This document shows positions 1 to 7,354 of a DNA stretch of 15,324 nt, in pieces. The DNA is from an uncultured Acidobacteriota bacterium (GTDB lineage Bacteria > Acidobacteriota > Thermoanaerobaculia > Gp7-AA8), in contig CAMPKJ010000098.1 in NCBI GenBank assembly GCA_946887105.1, forward strand, positions 1-15,324, in the 5' to 3' direction. A model generated the notes under the pieces. It worked only from the letters and a program-made list of their open reading frames with translations. It ran no database searches and was not told where the DNA came from. Position numbers and translations under genes: made by a program. Positions within the stretch are counted from its first letter, which is position 1; each line of letters opens with the position of its first letter.

Positions 1-1010
1 GTGGTCTGCGTCTGTGAATTGATGTTGCGAACGGTGATGGTGACGAAGCCGGTGACGACGTCGGATCCGTCATCGCTGGTATCGCGCCCTGCTGGCGCTT
101 CGACGATGATCTGTCCGAATTCGACGTTGATCACTTTCGCTTCCGCGGCACCGAAGAGGACCTGCACCGGCGATTGGAAGCCGTCGCCGAACAACGTCAC
201 GCGGGTTCCACCCGTGACCGGGCCGGAGTTCGGCGTGGCCGTGGAGACGCGCGGCTCGAGCACTTCGTTGCGGAACGTGAAGGCATCCTCCAGCGATGCG
301 CGCTGCTCGTTCACCGATCCTGCCTGCGTGATCACGATGATGTCGCTGACCAGCTGCTGGGTCGTGGCGAGATTCACACTCGGAGTGAATACCTCGATCT
401 GCGTCTCGGTGGCCGAGATGACGAATGCCTCGACCGGCAGCGGAGCGCCGACGTCGAACAGCACGCGCAGAGGCACCTTGAAGTTCTTGCCGGTGATGGT
501 GATGCGCTGCCCGCCCGCGGGAATGCCGATGGCCGGGCTGACCGCGGTGATGGCCGGCGCCGTACTGGTCGGCGGCGGGATGGTCGGACTGACTTTGTAC
601 GTGATGTCGACCGTGCGGCTCACGTTGCCCACCGCGGCCTGCACGCGAATCGGACCGGCGACGGTCGATCGCAACTCGACGGAGGCCGCGCCGTTGGTGG
701 TCGTGCGCAGAATCGACGTGACGGTCTCGGTGGCGGAGAACGAACCGCCGTTCGCCAGGAACTCGACCGCCGTGCCATCGGGCGCGGGCTGTCCGTTCTG
801 CGTCACCGTCGCCGTGATGACCACGATGGAGTCGACGACCGGATTGGCGTTCGACGCCGTGAGCGTCAGAGCGAAGCCGGTCGGAGTGGGACCGGGTCCG
901 GGACCGCCGCCCGGAGGAGGAGCGGTGGGCGATTCGCCCTTACACGCTGCGAAGATGAAGAGAAGCGCCAGCAGCGCCATCCACGATTTCTGCCGTCTCA
1001 TTGCTTTCAT
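1..1010 (-). CDS. Big-1/IPT-TIG domain lipoprotein, 3' end beyond window
   Basis: The frame is open from an ATG at 1010 to the left edge (336 codons visible), so the C-terminus is missing. The first residues are basic, followed by a hydrophobic segment (10-22) and a Cys at 23 in the context FAAC, which reads as a lipoprotein signal; Lys follows at +2. A Pro/Gly-rich tether (about 26-42) leads to an Ig-like Big-1/invasin-type domain (about 43-137). Two IPT/TIG domains follow (about 150-245, and from about 250), each opening with a VSPxxG/ATPNSG-type motif and a ITGKNF/LFGDGF strand. Such modules normally act extracellularly in adhesion or as structural stalks. It lies 48 bp after another lipoprotein at the end of the pil operon, so it may be a surface accessory to the pilus machine; that role is inference. 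A G-rich Shine-Dalgarno (GGGGGG) precedes the ATG. A long frame on the opposite strand is a shadow. Confidence 0.85.
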   Translation of the reverse strand, partial: MKAMRRQKSWMALLALLFIFAACKGESPTAPPPGGGPGPGPTPTGFALTLTASNANPVVDSIVVITATVTQNGQPAPDGTAVEFLANGGSFSATETVTSILRTTTNGAASVELRSTVAGPIRVQAAVGNVSRTVDITYKVSPTIPPPTSTAPAITAVSPAIGIPAGGQRITITGKNFKVPLRVLFDVGAPLPVEAFVISATETQIEVFTPSVNLATTQQLVSDIIVITQAGSVNEQRASLEDAFTFRNEVLEPRVSTATPNSGPVTGGTRVTLFGDGFQSPVQVLFGAAEAKVINVEFGQIIVEAPAGRDTSDDGSDVVTGFVTITVRNINSQTQT

Positions 1011-1032
1011 GTCAGCCCCCCGTCGACAACCC

Positions 1033-1051
1033 GGCGCGAATGGAACGCGCC
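1033..1051 (-). other. Small GC hairpin between the two lipoprotein genes
   Basis: GGCGCG at 1033-1038 and CGCGCC at 1046-1051 form a perfect 6-bp stem with a 7-base loop, in the 48-bp gap between the two lipoprotein genes. There is no T-tract, so it is not a convincing terminator. It could modulate expression of the distal gene, or be chance in GC-rich DNA. Confidence 0.25.
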
Positions 1052-1058
1052 ACGCTGT

Positions 1059-1634
1059 TTAGGCGCACCCTCCGCAGCCGTAGCAGAACTCGAGCGGAAA
1101 CGCGGTCGAGTCGTAAACGTTGTCTCCTGCGAGCGTCTCGCCGAAGACTTCCAGAATCACTTCCATTTTCACGACCGATTGTCCGGTCTCGGGATCGCGG
1201 TTCCCGTTCTGCGGCTGCAGCGCCGCGAACGGCGCACGCCCGAGCGCATCCGCCTCGACGACGGTGAAATTCGAGCCGATCGTGTCGCCCGGTCCGACCA
1301 GCGTGTCGATGGAGCGGACGAACGACGTCGGTACGACCGTTCCGCCATCGGTGCGCCGGTAGGAGACGCGGTAACGCCGCACGCGCACCTGCACGAAATC
1401 GCCGGTCGCGCTCGAGTTCTTCGGGAACACCTGCAGGTTGATGGTGCCGATCTGCTGGTTGCAGTCGGCATCGGTGGTGAGCGGATCGATGTCGAGCCGG
1501 GTCAGGATCTGTGTGTGCGTGACGACCAGCTCGACGGGAGCGGCGTTGTCGGTCAATTCAGTGCTGCAGCTCAGCGCGGCCATCGAGGCCACCGCGACTG
1601 CAATGAGGCTCAGCCGATTTTTCATGATGTTCAT
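1059..1634 (-). CDS. Small predicted lipoprotein with CxxCxxC C-terminus, downstream of pilQ
   Basis: I do not recognise a family. The protein is 191 aa. The N-terminus has a charged start, a hydrophobic stretch (8-21) and Cys23 in the context AALSC, a plausible lipobox. The body looks beta-rich, with a single internal Cys58, and ends in FCYGCGGCA with Cys184, Cys187 and Cys190 (CxxCxxC) just before the stop. The ATG at 1634 was chosen because a GGAGGG Shine-Dalgarno sits 7 bases upstream. A GTG at 1655 overlapping the pilQ stop is possible but would put charged residues in front of the signal. It lies 17 bp after pilQ on the same strand and is presumably in the pil operon. An outer-membrane lipoprotein next to a secretin gene invites comparison with secretin pilotins, but it lacks the TPR repeats of PilF/Tgl, so function is unknown. 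Confidence 0.85.
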   Translation of the reverse strand: MNIMKNRLSLIAVAVASMAALSCSTELTDNAAPVELVVTHTQILTRLDIDPLTTDADCNQQIGTINLQVFPKNSSATGDFVQVRVRRYRVSYRRTDGGTVVPTSFVRSIDTLVGPGDTIGSNFTVVEADALGRAPFAALQPQNGNRDPETGQSVVKMEVILEVFGETLAGDNVYDSTAFPLEFCYGCGGCA

Positions 1635-1651
1635 TCGCGCCCTCCCTGGGC

Positions 1652-4210
1652 TCACCCTCTCACGATTCGCGGCGTGATGAAGATGAGCAGCTCATCGTGC
1701 GATGTCGTGATATCCCGGCTCTTGAAGAGGTTTCCGATGATCGGGATATTGTGCACGTACGGCACGCGCGACTGCGCGTCGCCGTCTCTACTCTGGAAAA
1801 TGCCTGCGATCACGGCCGTTCCGCCGTCGCGCACCATCAGCCGCGTCTTGGCCTGACGGGTGGTGAGCGGCGTTCCTGCCGCGCCGGCGATGGTCAGACC
1901 GGTCGCCGGCTCGTTCTTCTGCACCTGGATATCCATGATCACGGTCCCGGCCTCGGTGATCTGCGGCGTCACCGTGAGGCTGAGCGTCGCATCGAGATAG
2001 CTGACCGTGGTCGTGAAGTTGATACGCGTTTGATACGGGATCTGGAAGCCGCTCGTGATCGAGGCGGCCGTGTTGTCCTGCGTGGTCACGCGCGGCGCGG
2101 AGACCACCTTCGCGTAGCCCTGCGTCTCCGCGGCGCTCAGCGCGAGATCGAGATCGAACGTGCCCAGCACGTCGAACAGCGTCAGCGCGATGACCGGATC
2201 GCCGAGGGCGAAATCGAAAGGTCCGCCGGTGAATCCGATCCGGTTCGGGAACACCAGGCCGGTGCCCGTGCCGAGCGCGGGATCGAGATCGCCGTTGAAG
2301 CCCCAGGTGAAGCCGTACTGCTGTGAGAACGTCCGCAGACTCTCCACGATGCGCGCTTCGATCATCACCTGGCGCGACGGGATGTCGACGGTGGTGATCA
2401 GGTTCTGCATCGTGCGCAGGTATTCGGGGATCTCGCTGACGATCAGCTGGTTCGTGCGCTGGTCGACGATGATGCGCGCCCGCGACGACGCGAGCTCGCG
2501 CAGCAGCGCGGACAGGTCCTGAGCGCGCGCATACGACAGCTTGAAGCTGAGCGTCGTCAACGGCACGCCCAGTCGCTCTTCTTCTTCCAGCCGGCGCGAG
2601 GCCGCGGCCTCGGCGGCGATGCGCTCGACCGTGCCGATGCGCATCACGTTCCCCTCCAGGGCGAACGTGAGGTTGTTCTGGCGCAGGATCAGATCGAGCG
2701 CCTGGTCCCACGGCACGTCGACGAAGTCGACCGTCACCGAGCCCGTGACGCCGGGGTCGATGGCCATGTTCAGTCCGGTGAGATCGGCGAACGTGCGCAG
2801 CACGTCCTTGATGTCCGCGTCTTTCAGCGTCAGCGAGATCGGCTCGCCGTTGAACACGCGGTCGACGCTGCTCAGCGTGCGCGAGCTGCTCAGCACCTGA
2901 CCGCTGAGAGGCGTCGTCGGCTGCGGCGCCGCTTCGCCGAAGACGTCTTCGCGCGTCGGCGGCTGCTGCACCGGCGCCTGATCGGCGGCCGGCGTGATGC
3001 GGGAGCGCGCACCCTTCGAGGCCGGTTCCGGAACTTTCCACGCCGGCTTCGACGCCTCCGCGGACTTGCGCGGAGCTTCGGTCGCAGGCGTGAACGCGAT
3101 GGTCGGGACCTGCGACGGGATGTCCACCGGCGCCGGCTGCGGCGCGGGTGCCGTCACGACCGGAGCCGGCTGCGGAATGACCGGCTGGGCTTCGGCGATC
3201 TGGACCGGCTCGGGAGCGGGCTTCGTCGATGCGACGGCAGCGGGCCCGAAGGCGACGCGGATCTCATCGCCGACCGCGGCGATGTCGTATTCGGTCTTGT
3301 GCGCGAGGTCGACGACCACGCGCGCGATGGTGGGCTGGAACTGCGCGATGCGGACGCGCTGCACCACGTCATCGGAGACGGGGACGCTGTTCTTCGTCAC
3401 CGCGTTCTTCACGCCTTCGAGATCGATGACCAGGCGCGACGGGCTCTCCAGACGGAACGCCTTGTAGCGCAGCTGGCCGTCGCCGGCGATGCGCACTTCC
3501 ACGTTGCCGTCACGGGTCGAGGCGCTGATCGTGCGGACCGCTTTCGCGCGCGGCAGCGGGATCTCCGCGGCAACCGGCTCGACGATTGGTTCTGCAGGCG
3601 TTTCGGCGATGGTCTCGACGACCGGCTCTGCGATCGGCTCTGCAGTGGGTTCTGCAATTGGCTCTGCGATCGGTTCGGCAGTCGCCGTCTCGACGACCGG
3701 TTCCGCACGCGTGACCGCGGGCAGCACCTCGATCGCCGGAGCGGAAGCGGACTCGATCGGAATGGCCGATGCCGGAACCATGATCACGACGGCCTTTTCG
3801 ATGGCCATTACTTCGGGGCTGAGCGGCTCGGTGAAGCGGAACGTCACGCGCGTGAGCCGGTTGCCCATCTCCACCACTTCATCGGCGGAGAGCGAGGCGA
3901 CGGCCGGCGGCAGGACGGCAGGAATCGCAACCGTGGGACCGCGGCCGGTGTCGGTGAGGTCGACCACGAAGACGCCGGGCGACGGACTGTAGGAGGTGTA
4001 GGCCGGCGCGCCGTTCGTCCGCAGGAGCACGCGCGAGCCTTCGATCTCAATGGCGCTCAGAGCGATCAGGCTCGGAGCCGGTGCGCTGGCCGCGGGCTTG
4101 TCCGCTTTGCGCCCCCAGATGCCGGCGTCAGCGGAGCTCACACTGAGCACGAGCACGCCGCCGATCAGCAGGATTCGCTTGGCTCTCTTCATACTTGCCA
4201 CCTTCACCAT
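1652..4210 (-). CDS. pilQ: Type IV pilus outer-membrane secretin PilQ
   Basis: PilQ forms the outer-membrane channel through which the type IV pilus passes. The product is 852 aa, with a signal peptide (basic KRAKR, a hydrophobic core, SSADA). An AMIN domain lies at about 49-148. It is followed by an acidic-proline repeat linker (about 174-212) and a second AMIN domain (about 222-322) with the VIDLEG strand. After a Pro/Ala-rich linker come the STN/N0 domain (about 453-525; SLTLKDADIKDVLRTFADLT), an N1 secretin domain (about 545-613) and the C-terminal secretin barrel (about 640-852). The barrel shows VVSAPRVTTQDN and ends VPYVHNIPIIGNLFKSR and LLIFITPRIV, classic secretin signatures. AMIN domains bind peptidoglycan in known homologues. 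The start was set at ATG 4210 because of GGAGGGCGAG just upstream; GTG 4240 and ATG 4192 are alternatives. It sits 36 bp after pilP. Confidence 0.97.
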   Translation of the reverse strand: MVKVASMKRAKRILLIGGVLVLSVSSADAGIWGRKADKPAASAPAPSLIALSAIEIEGSRVLLRTNGAPAYTSYSPSPGVFVVDLTDTGRGPTVAIPAVLPPAVASLSADEVVEMGNRLTRVTFRFTEPLSPEVMAIEKAVVIMVPASAIPIESASAPAIEVLPAVTRAEPVVETATAEPIAEPIAEPTAEPIAEPVVETIAETPAEPIVEPVAAEIPLPRAKAVRTISASTRDGNVEVRIAGDGQLRYKAFRLESPSRLVIDLEGVKNAVTKNSVPVSDDVVQRVRIAQFQPTIARVVVDLAHKTEYDIAAVGDEIRVAFGPAAVASTKPAPEPVQIAEAQPVIPQPAPVVTAPAPQPAPVDIPSQVPTIAFTPATEAPRKSAEASKPAWKVPEPASKGARSRITPAADQAPVQQPPTREDVFGEAAPQPTTPLSGQVLSSSRTLSSVDRVFNGEPISLTLKDADIKDVLRTFADLTGLNMAIDPGVTGSVTVDFVDVPWDQALDLILRQNNLTFALEGNVMRIGTVERIAAEAAASRRLEEEERLGVPLTTLSFKLSYARAQDLSALLRELASSRARIIVDQRTNQLIVSEIPEYLRTMQNLITTVDIPSRQVMIEARIVESLRTFSQQYGFTWGFNGDLDPALGTGTGLVFPNRIGFTGGPFDFALGDPVIALTLFDVLGTFDLDLALSAAETQGYAKVVSAPRVTTQDNTAASITSGFQIPYQTRINFTTTVSYLDATLSLTVTPQITEAGTVIMDIQVQKNEPATGLTIAGAAGTPLTTRQAKTRLMVRDGGTAVIAGIFQSRDGDAQSRVPYVHNIPIIGNLFKSRDITTSHDELLIFITPRIVRG
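3581..3690 (-). repeat. Short-period Ala-Glu-Pro-Ile/Val coding repeat in pilQ
   Basis: Within pilQ the 12-base unit encoding (A/V)EP(I/V/T) is repeated imperfectly between the two AMIN domains, giving strings such as AEPIAEPIAEPTAEPIAEP. The peptide is acidic and proline-rich and probably forms an extended periplasmic spacer. Copies differ at synonymous sites. Repeats like this often vary in number between strains. Confidence 0.75.
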
Positions 4211-4246
4211 CTCGCCCTCCACTCGCCCATGAATCTGCACCGCCTC

Positions 4247-4780
4247 TTATCTTCTGGCGGCCGCCGGTGTCAGATCCTTCACCACCTCGCGGTAGCGCTC
4301 GATGCGAGTCGGATCGTTGACTTCCTGTCGGAACACCACCGAGGTCGCCGTGATCCGGATGACCTCGCCGTCGAGAACCTTGTCGCCGACACGGACGGAG
4401 TAGCCCTTGTTGTCCGGCGCATTGACCATCGCCGTGAAACCCTGGCGCGTTTTGAAAATACCCTGCAGTTTCAGCTCATCGATGAGAAATCCCGGCAGCC
4501 CTTCCGGACGCGAGCCGGCGTCGATCCTCGGCGTCGGTCCGATGAGCGAACGGAACGGGTCGCGCCGTCCCTGCGGATCGTAGCGATACGCATCGGCGCT
4601 TTCCGGCTCCTCGAGGATCTCCTCGAGGCTCTGCTGCACATCCTGCGTGGTCGTGGTCGCGGTCGTACCCGTGCCGGTGGCCGTCTGCGCCGTCGTCTTC
4701 GACGGCAAGGCGATGCTGGCCAGCAGTCCGGCCGTCACGATCGTCACTCCGAGAGTGCTGCGTTTGAACGTGGTCGTCAT
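4247..4780 (-). CDS. pilP: Type IV pilus assembly protein PilP
   Basis: PilP is the periplasmic link between the PilN/PilO inner-membrane pair and the PilQ secretin. The 177-aa product has an N-terminal signal-like hydrophobic segment (about 10-25) and a Thr/Ala-rich stretch. The family hallmark YDPQGRRDPF falls at about 66-75, followed by the beta-sandwich homology region with LKLQGIF and VRVGDKVLDGEVIRI. Family members are typically lipoproteins with an N-terminal lipobox Cys, but this protein contains no cysteine at all, so it is probably a cleaved soluble protein or held by an uncleaved helix. The ATG directly follows the pilO TAA with no gap, and its Shine-Dalgarno lies inside pilO, implying coupling. 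pilQ follows. Confidence 0.93.
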   Translation of the reverse strand: MTTTFKRSTLGVTIVTAGLLASIALPSKTTAQTATGTGTTATTTTQDVQQSLEEILEEPESADAYRYDPQGRRDPFRSLIGPTPRIDAGSRPEGLPGFLIDELKLQGIFKTRQGFTAMVNAPDNKGYSVRVGDKVLDGEVIRITATSVVFRQEVNDPTRIERYREVVKDLTPAAARR

Positions 4781-5395
4781 TTATGCACCGCCGCCCGGTT
4801 TCGCGTCACCTGCCGGCGCGGCCTCGTCCTTCTTCGGTTCGACGTAGACGAACGTCTTGGCCGTGAAATCGGCCGAAATGGTCCTGGTCTCCTGACCGGG
4901 CAAGGCGCGGATGCCGATCTGCTCCACGTTCATGATCCGGGAGAAGTTTCCGAGCTTGTTGAACAGGATCGCCAGGTCGTGATACCGGCCGTCCACCGAC
5001 ACCGAGATCGGCCACTCCGAATACGGATCGGAGGTCTGGGCGCTCAGCGGCGGGAACGACAGCCTGCGCAGCGTGAACTCGCCCTGGTCCACCAGCTGCT
5101 TGATCTTCTTGATGATCTCTTCGGTGTTGCGCGTGGACGGCAGGATGCGGCGCAGTTTCTCGAGCTCGAGCTCGAGGCGCTTCACTTCTTCGCGGAACTG
5201 CGGGAGCTTGCGCTCGGCGGCGCGGCCTTTGGAGATCTTCTGGTCGAGCTCGATGATCTGCGCATCGGCCGTGGCGATGCTGTCCTTGACCGGCTTGACC
5301 AGGAAATGCTCGGCGCCATAGAGGACGCCCGCCGCCAGGCCGATGCCGACCGCCAGCCCCATCCACCACGGTTTGTCGTCCAGTGTGATCGCCAT
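4781..5395 (-). CDS. pilO: Type IV pilus inner-membrane protein PilO
   Basis: PilO is a bitopic inner-membrane protein that heterodimerises with PilN and docks PilP. The product is 204 aa. A short cytoplasmic tail (MAITLDDKPWW) leads to one membrane helix (about 12-28) and a charged coiled coil (about 34-85, rich in KELE/RRIL heptads). The C-terminal ferredoxin-like periplasmic domain includes SVDGRYHDLAILFNKLGNF and RIMNVEQIGI, typical of PilO. The frame stays open further upstream into pilN, but ATG 5395 has GGAG five bases before it and gives the usual family length, so it is the start. It begins 11 bp after pilN and its TAA abuts the pilP ATG. The C-terminal tail is Lys/Glu/Ala/Gly-rich. 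Confidence 0.95.
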   Translation of the reverse strand: MAITLDDKPWWMGLAVGIGLAAGVLYGAEHFLVKPVKDSIATADAQIIELDQKISKGRAAERKLPQFREEVKRLELELEKLRRILPSTRNTEEIIKKIKQLVDQGEFTLRRLSFPPLSAQTSDPYSEWPISVSVDGRYHDLAILFNKLGNFSRIMNVEQIGIRALPGQETRTISADFTAKTFVYVEPKKDEAAPAGDAKPGGGA

Positions 5396-5406
5396 CGCTT
5401 CTCCTG

Positions 5407-6078
5407 CTACTGCGCCGTCCCTGTGGTGGTTGCCGTGGTGCCCGTGGTATCGGTGGTCGTGCCGGTGCCCGCGGCGCCGGCCGCGTTCTTCGGGGCATAC
5501 GAGAACGCGAAATTCATGTCGAAGCCGTAGACCAGCGGTGTGCTCGACACCTGCGTGACCGCTCCGACCTGCGGTTCCTCGAAGTACGGATCGTTCTTGA
5601 CGTTCTCGATGAAGAGCGCGATCGCGTTCGGATTGAGACCGCGTCCGGCCAGGTTGACCCGCCCCTGGTTGATGTCCATCGAGTCGAGCCACACCAGGTC
5701 CGGCAGATCGCGGCTGATCTGGTCCATGATCCGGACCGGACCTTTCTGGTTCTGCTTGAGCTGGTTGATGAGGTCGATGCGCTGCTGGAGGTTGTCCTTG
5801 CGCGTCTGGTACTGCTCGACTTCCTTGATGATGCTCTCCAGCTTCTGCGCTTCGACGGTCCGCTCCGCCACGATGTCTTCGCGGCTCTTCAGCTCGCGTT
5901 TCTGCCAGAACCAATAGCCGGCCGCGACGAGCAGACCGAGGACCAGACAGGCGAGGACGATGATGTTGTTGATCTGGGTGCCGCCGCCTCCGCCGCCAAC
6001 AGCCATTGCCGCCGGCTGCGGAGCTGCCGCCGCTCCCCGGACCGCCCGCCCTTCCCGCACCAGATTGATCTTGATCAA
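5407..6078 (-). CDS. pilN: Type IV pilus inner-membrane protein PilN
   Basis: PilN couples cytoplasmic PilM to the periplasmic PilO/PilP complex. The 223-aa product opens with MIKINLVRE, the conserved PilM-binding peptide. It continues through an Ala/Gly-rich linker with six consecutive glycines (28-33), a membrane helix (39-58) and a coiled coil (about 60-110). The periplasmic ferredoxin-like domain contains LPDLVWLDSMDINQGRVNLAGRG and ALFIENVKNDPYFEEP, typical of the family. The Gly-rich insert between the binding motif and the membrane segment lengthens the usual short tether, and the C-terminus is a low-complexity Thr/Gly/Ala tail. The ATG overlaps the pilM stop by 4 bases (ATGA). GC-rich codon use matches its neighbours. 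Confidence 0.95.
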   Translation of the reverse strand: MIKINLVREGRAVRGAAAAPQPAAMAVGGGGGGTQINNIIVLACLVLGLLVAAGYWFWQKRELKSREDIVAERTVEAQKLESIIKEVEQYQTRKDNLQQRIDLINQLKQNQKGPVRIMDQISRDLPDLVWLDSMDINQGRVNLAGRGLNPNAIALFIENVKNDPYFEEPQVGAVTQVSSTPLVYGFDMNFAFSYAPKNAAGAAGTGTTTDTTGTTATTTGTAQ

Positions 6079-7133
6079 GCGTCCCCCAACTTCCTCATGG
6101 CAAGGCCGACGGCGATCGCCATGCTCGGCGCAATCTCAGCCAGCTCCTCCGGATGGAACTGGCTCTCATCTACCGTGATCTTGCGGAACGGGTCGATGAT
6201 CGACACCGAGATGCCGAACTTCTCGCGCAGGATGGCGTCGAGGTTCAGCACCCCGGACCCGCCGCCGGCGAGCACGATCTCGTCGACGCGCTCGGCGCCC
6301 GACGTAGCCGTGAAGAAGTCGAGAGTCTTGCGGAGCTCGCCCGCGAAGTCCTCGGAAACGGAGTTGAGGATGGGGATGACCTGCTGCACGGTGTACTCGC
6401 CCACCGGCGTGCCTCGCTTGAGGTCCTCCGCCTGATCGAAGGAAAGGCTGAGCTCGCGCTGGATGGCGTCCGTGTACTGATTGCCGCCGAAGGTGATGTC
6501 GCGCCAGAACATCGACGTACCGCCGGAGAGGACGTTGACGTTCGTGACCGAGGCGCCGACGTTCACGAGCGCCAGCACCTTGCCGTCCTCGATCTCGTAG
6601 TTCACCTCGTAGCAGTTCTGGAGCGCGAAGGCATCGACGTCGACCAGCACCGGCAGCTTCCCGGCCCGGCTGATCACCGACGTGTAGTCGTTGATCTTTT
6701 CCTTCTTCACCGCCACCAGGATGACGTCGATGTTGTCGCCCGATCCCGCGCCCGCGAGAGGCACGTAATCGAGGTTCACGTCGTTGATGTCGAAGGGGAT
6801 GTACTGCTCGGCTTCCCACTGGATCGACTCGGCCAGTTCCTCGGGGGACATGGCCGGAAGCGTGATCTTTTTGATGATCACGGAGTGGCCGGAAAGGGAG
6901 GTGGCGTAATTGGAATTCTTCACGCCCTGGTCGGTGTTCAGCCGCTGGATCGTGTCGACCACCATGGAGGAATCCATGATGGAGCCGTCGACGATGGCCT
7001 CCGGCGAAAGCCGCTCGCTTCCGAGCTTCACGAGCGAATAACTTCCGCCCTTCTTCTCCTTCAGCTCGACGAGTTTGACCGCTGAGGAGCCGATATCAAG
7101 GCCTACAACATTTTTGCTCTTTGAGAAGAACAC
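6075..7133 (-). CDS. pilM: Type IV pilus actin-like ATPase PilM
   Basis: PilM is a cytoplasmic FtsA/actin-like protein that binds ATP and the PilN N-terminus, transmitting the state of the pilus motor. The 352-aa product has the phosphate-1 motif GLDIGSSAVKLVEL (about 11-24). A SHS2-type insert with LPAMSPEELAESIQWEAEQYIPF follows. The phosphate-2 motif is VNVGASVTNVNVL (about 190-203) and the adenosine motif IVLAGGGSG (about 285-293). The start is GTG at 7133, giving MFFSKSK as in many homologues, behind a GGGGTGAG Shine-Dalgarno. It is the first gene of the operon, and its stop overlaps the pilN start. The likely promoter is 66 bp upstream. Confidence 0.97.
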   Translation of the reverse strand: MFFSKSKNVVGLDIGSSAVKLVELKEKKGGSYSLVKLGSERLSPEAIVDGSIMDSSMVVDTIQRLNTDQGVKNSNYATSLSGHSVIIKKITLPAMSPEELAESIQWEAEQYIPFDINDVNLDYVPLAGAGSGDNIDVILVAVKKEKINDYTSVISRAGKLPVLVDVDAFALQNCYEVNYEIEDGKVLALVNVGASVTNVNVLSGGTSMFWRDITFGGNQYTDAIQRELSLSFDQAEDLKRGTPVGEYTVQQVIPILNSVSEDFAGELRKTLDFFTATSGAERVDEIVLAGGGSGVLNLDAILREKFGISVSIIDPFRKITVDESQFHPEELAEIAPSMAIAVGLAMRKLGDA

Positions 7134-7199
7134 CGCTCACCCCATCCATCTCACTCACTTCTCACAGGCTCCGGCCGTATCTAGGAAAGGTGAGGCGAA

Positions 7200-7226
7200 A
7201 TTACAACGTTTAATTTCATGTGTCAA
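7200..7226 (-). promoter_or_regulatory. Candidate sigma-70 promoter for pilM operon
   Basis: On the minus strand a perfect TTGACA (7226-7221) is followed after 15 bases by TGTAAT (7205-7200), five of six matches to TATAAT, in a locally AT-rich stretch. The spacer is shorter than the usual 17. The predicted transcript would have roughly a 60-base leader before the pilM GTG. It is the only strong -35/-10 pair in the 221-bp region upstream of the pil operon. Confidence 0.5.
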
Positions 7227-7268
7227 CTCTACCGGATTTGGATAAGTGAAACGATGACGAGGATTTGC

Positions 7269-7284
7269 GCGCGATAAAACGCGC
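7269..7284. other. Inverted repeat in the pilM/rpmB divergent region
   Basis: GCGCG (7269-7273) and CGCGC (7280-7284) flank ataaaa. The element lies between the two outward promoter candidates, just upstream of the rpmB -35 site. It could be an operator half-site pair, but with a 5-bp GC arm it may be chance. The rest of the 7134-7354 gap shows no gene. Confidence 0.2.
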
Positions 7285-7291
7285 CAGATGC

Positions 7292-7320
7292 TTGCGCCGG
7301 TCCGTCCCGGTGATTACAAT
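7292..7320 (+). promoter_or_regulatory. Candidate promoter for rpmB
   Basis: TACAAT at 7315-7320 (five of six to TATAAT) lies 17 bases after TTGCGC at 7292-7297 (TTG conserved, remainder poor). It gives a leader of about 28 bases that contains the GAGGGAG Shine-Dalgarno at 7341-7347, seven bases before the rpmB ATG. Spacing is optimal; the -35 match is weak. Confidence 0.45.
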
Positions 7321-7354
7321 CCACGCCTTTCGCGTTATTTGAGGGAGTCAAACA

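Noticed and set aside
1..1062. Long plus-strand open frame of about 350 codons at the left edge
   Set aside because: Its peptide has no recognisable fold, while the minus strand gives a clean lipoprotein with Big/IPT-TIG domains; it is a GC-rich shadow.
3299..5530. Plus-strand open frame of about 740 codons opposite pilQ, pilP and pilO
   Set aside because: The product is Arg/Asp-rich low-complexity typical of antisense frames in GC-rich DNA. Three well-recognised genes lie on the other strand.
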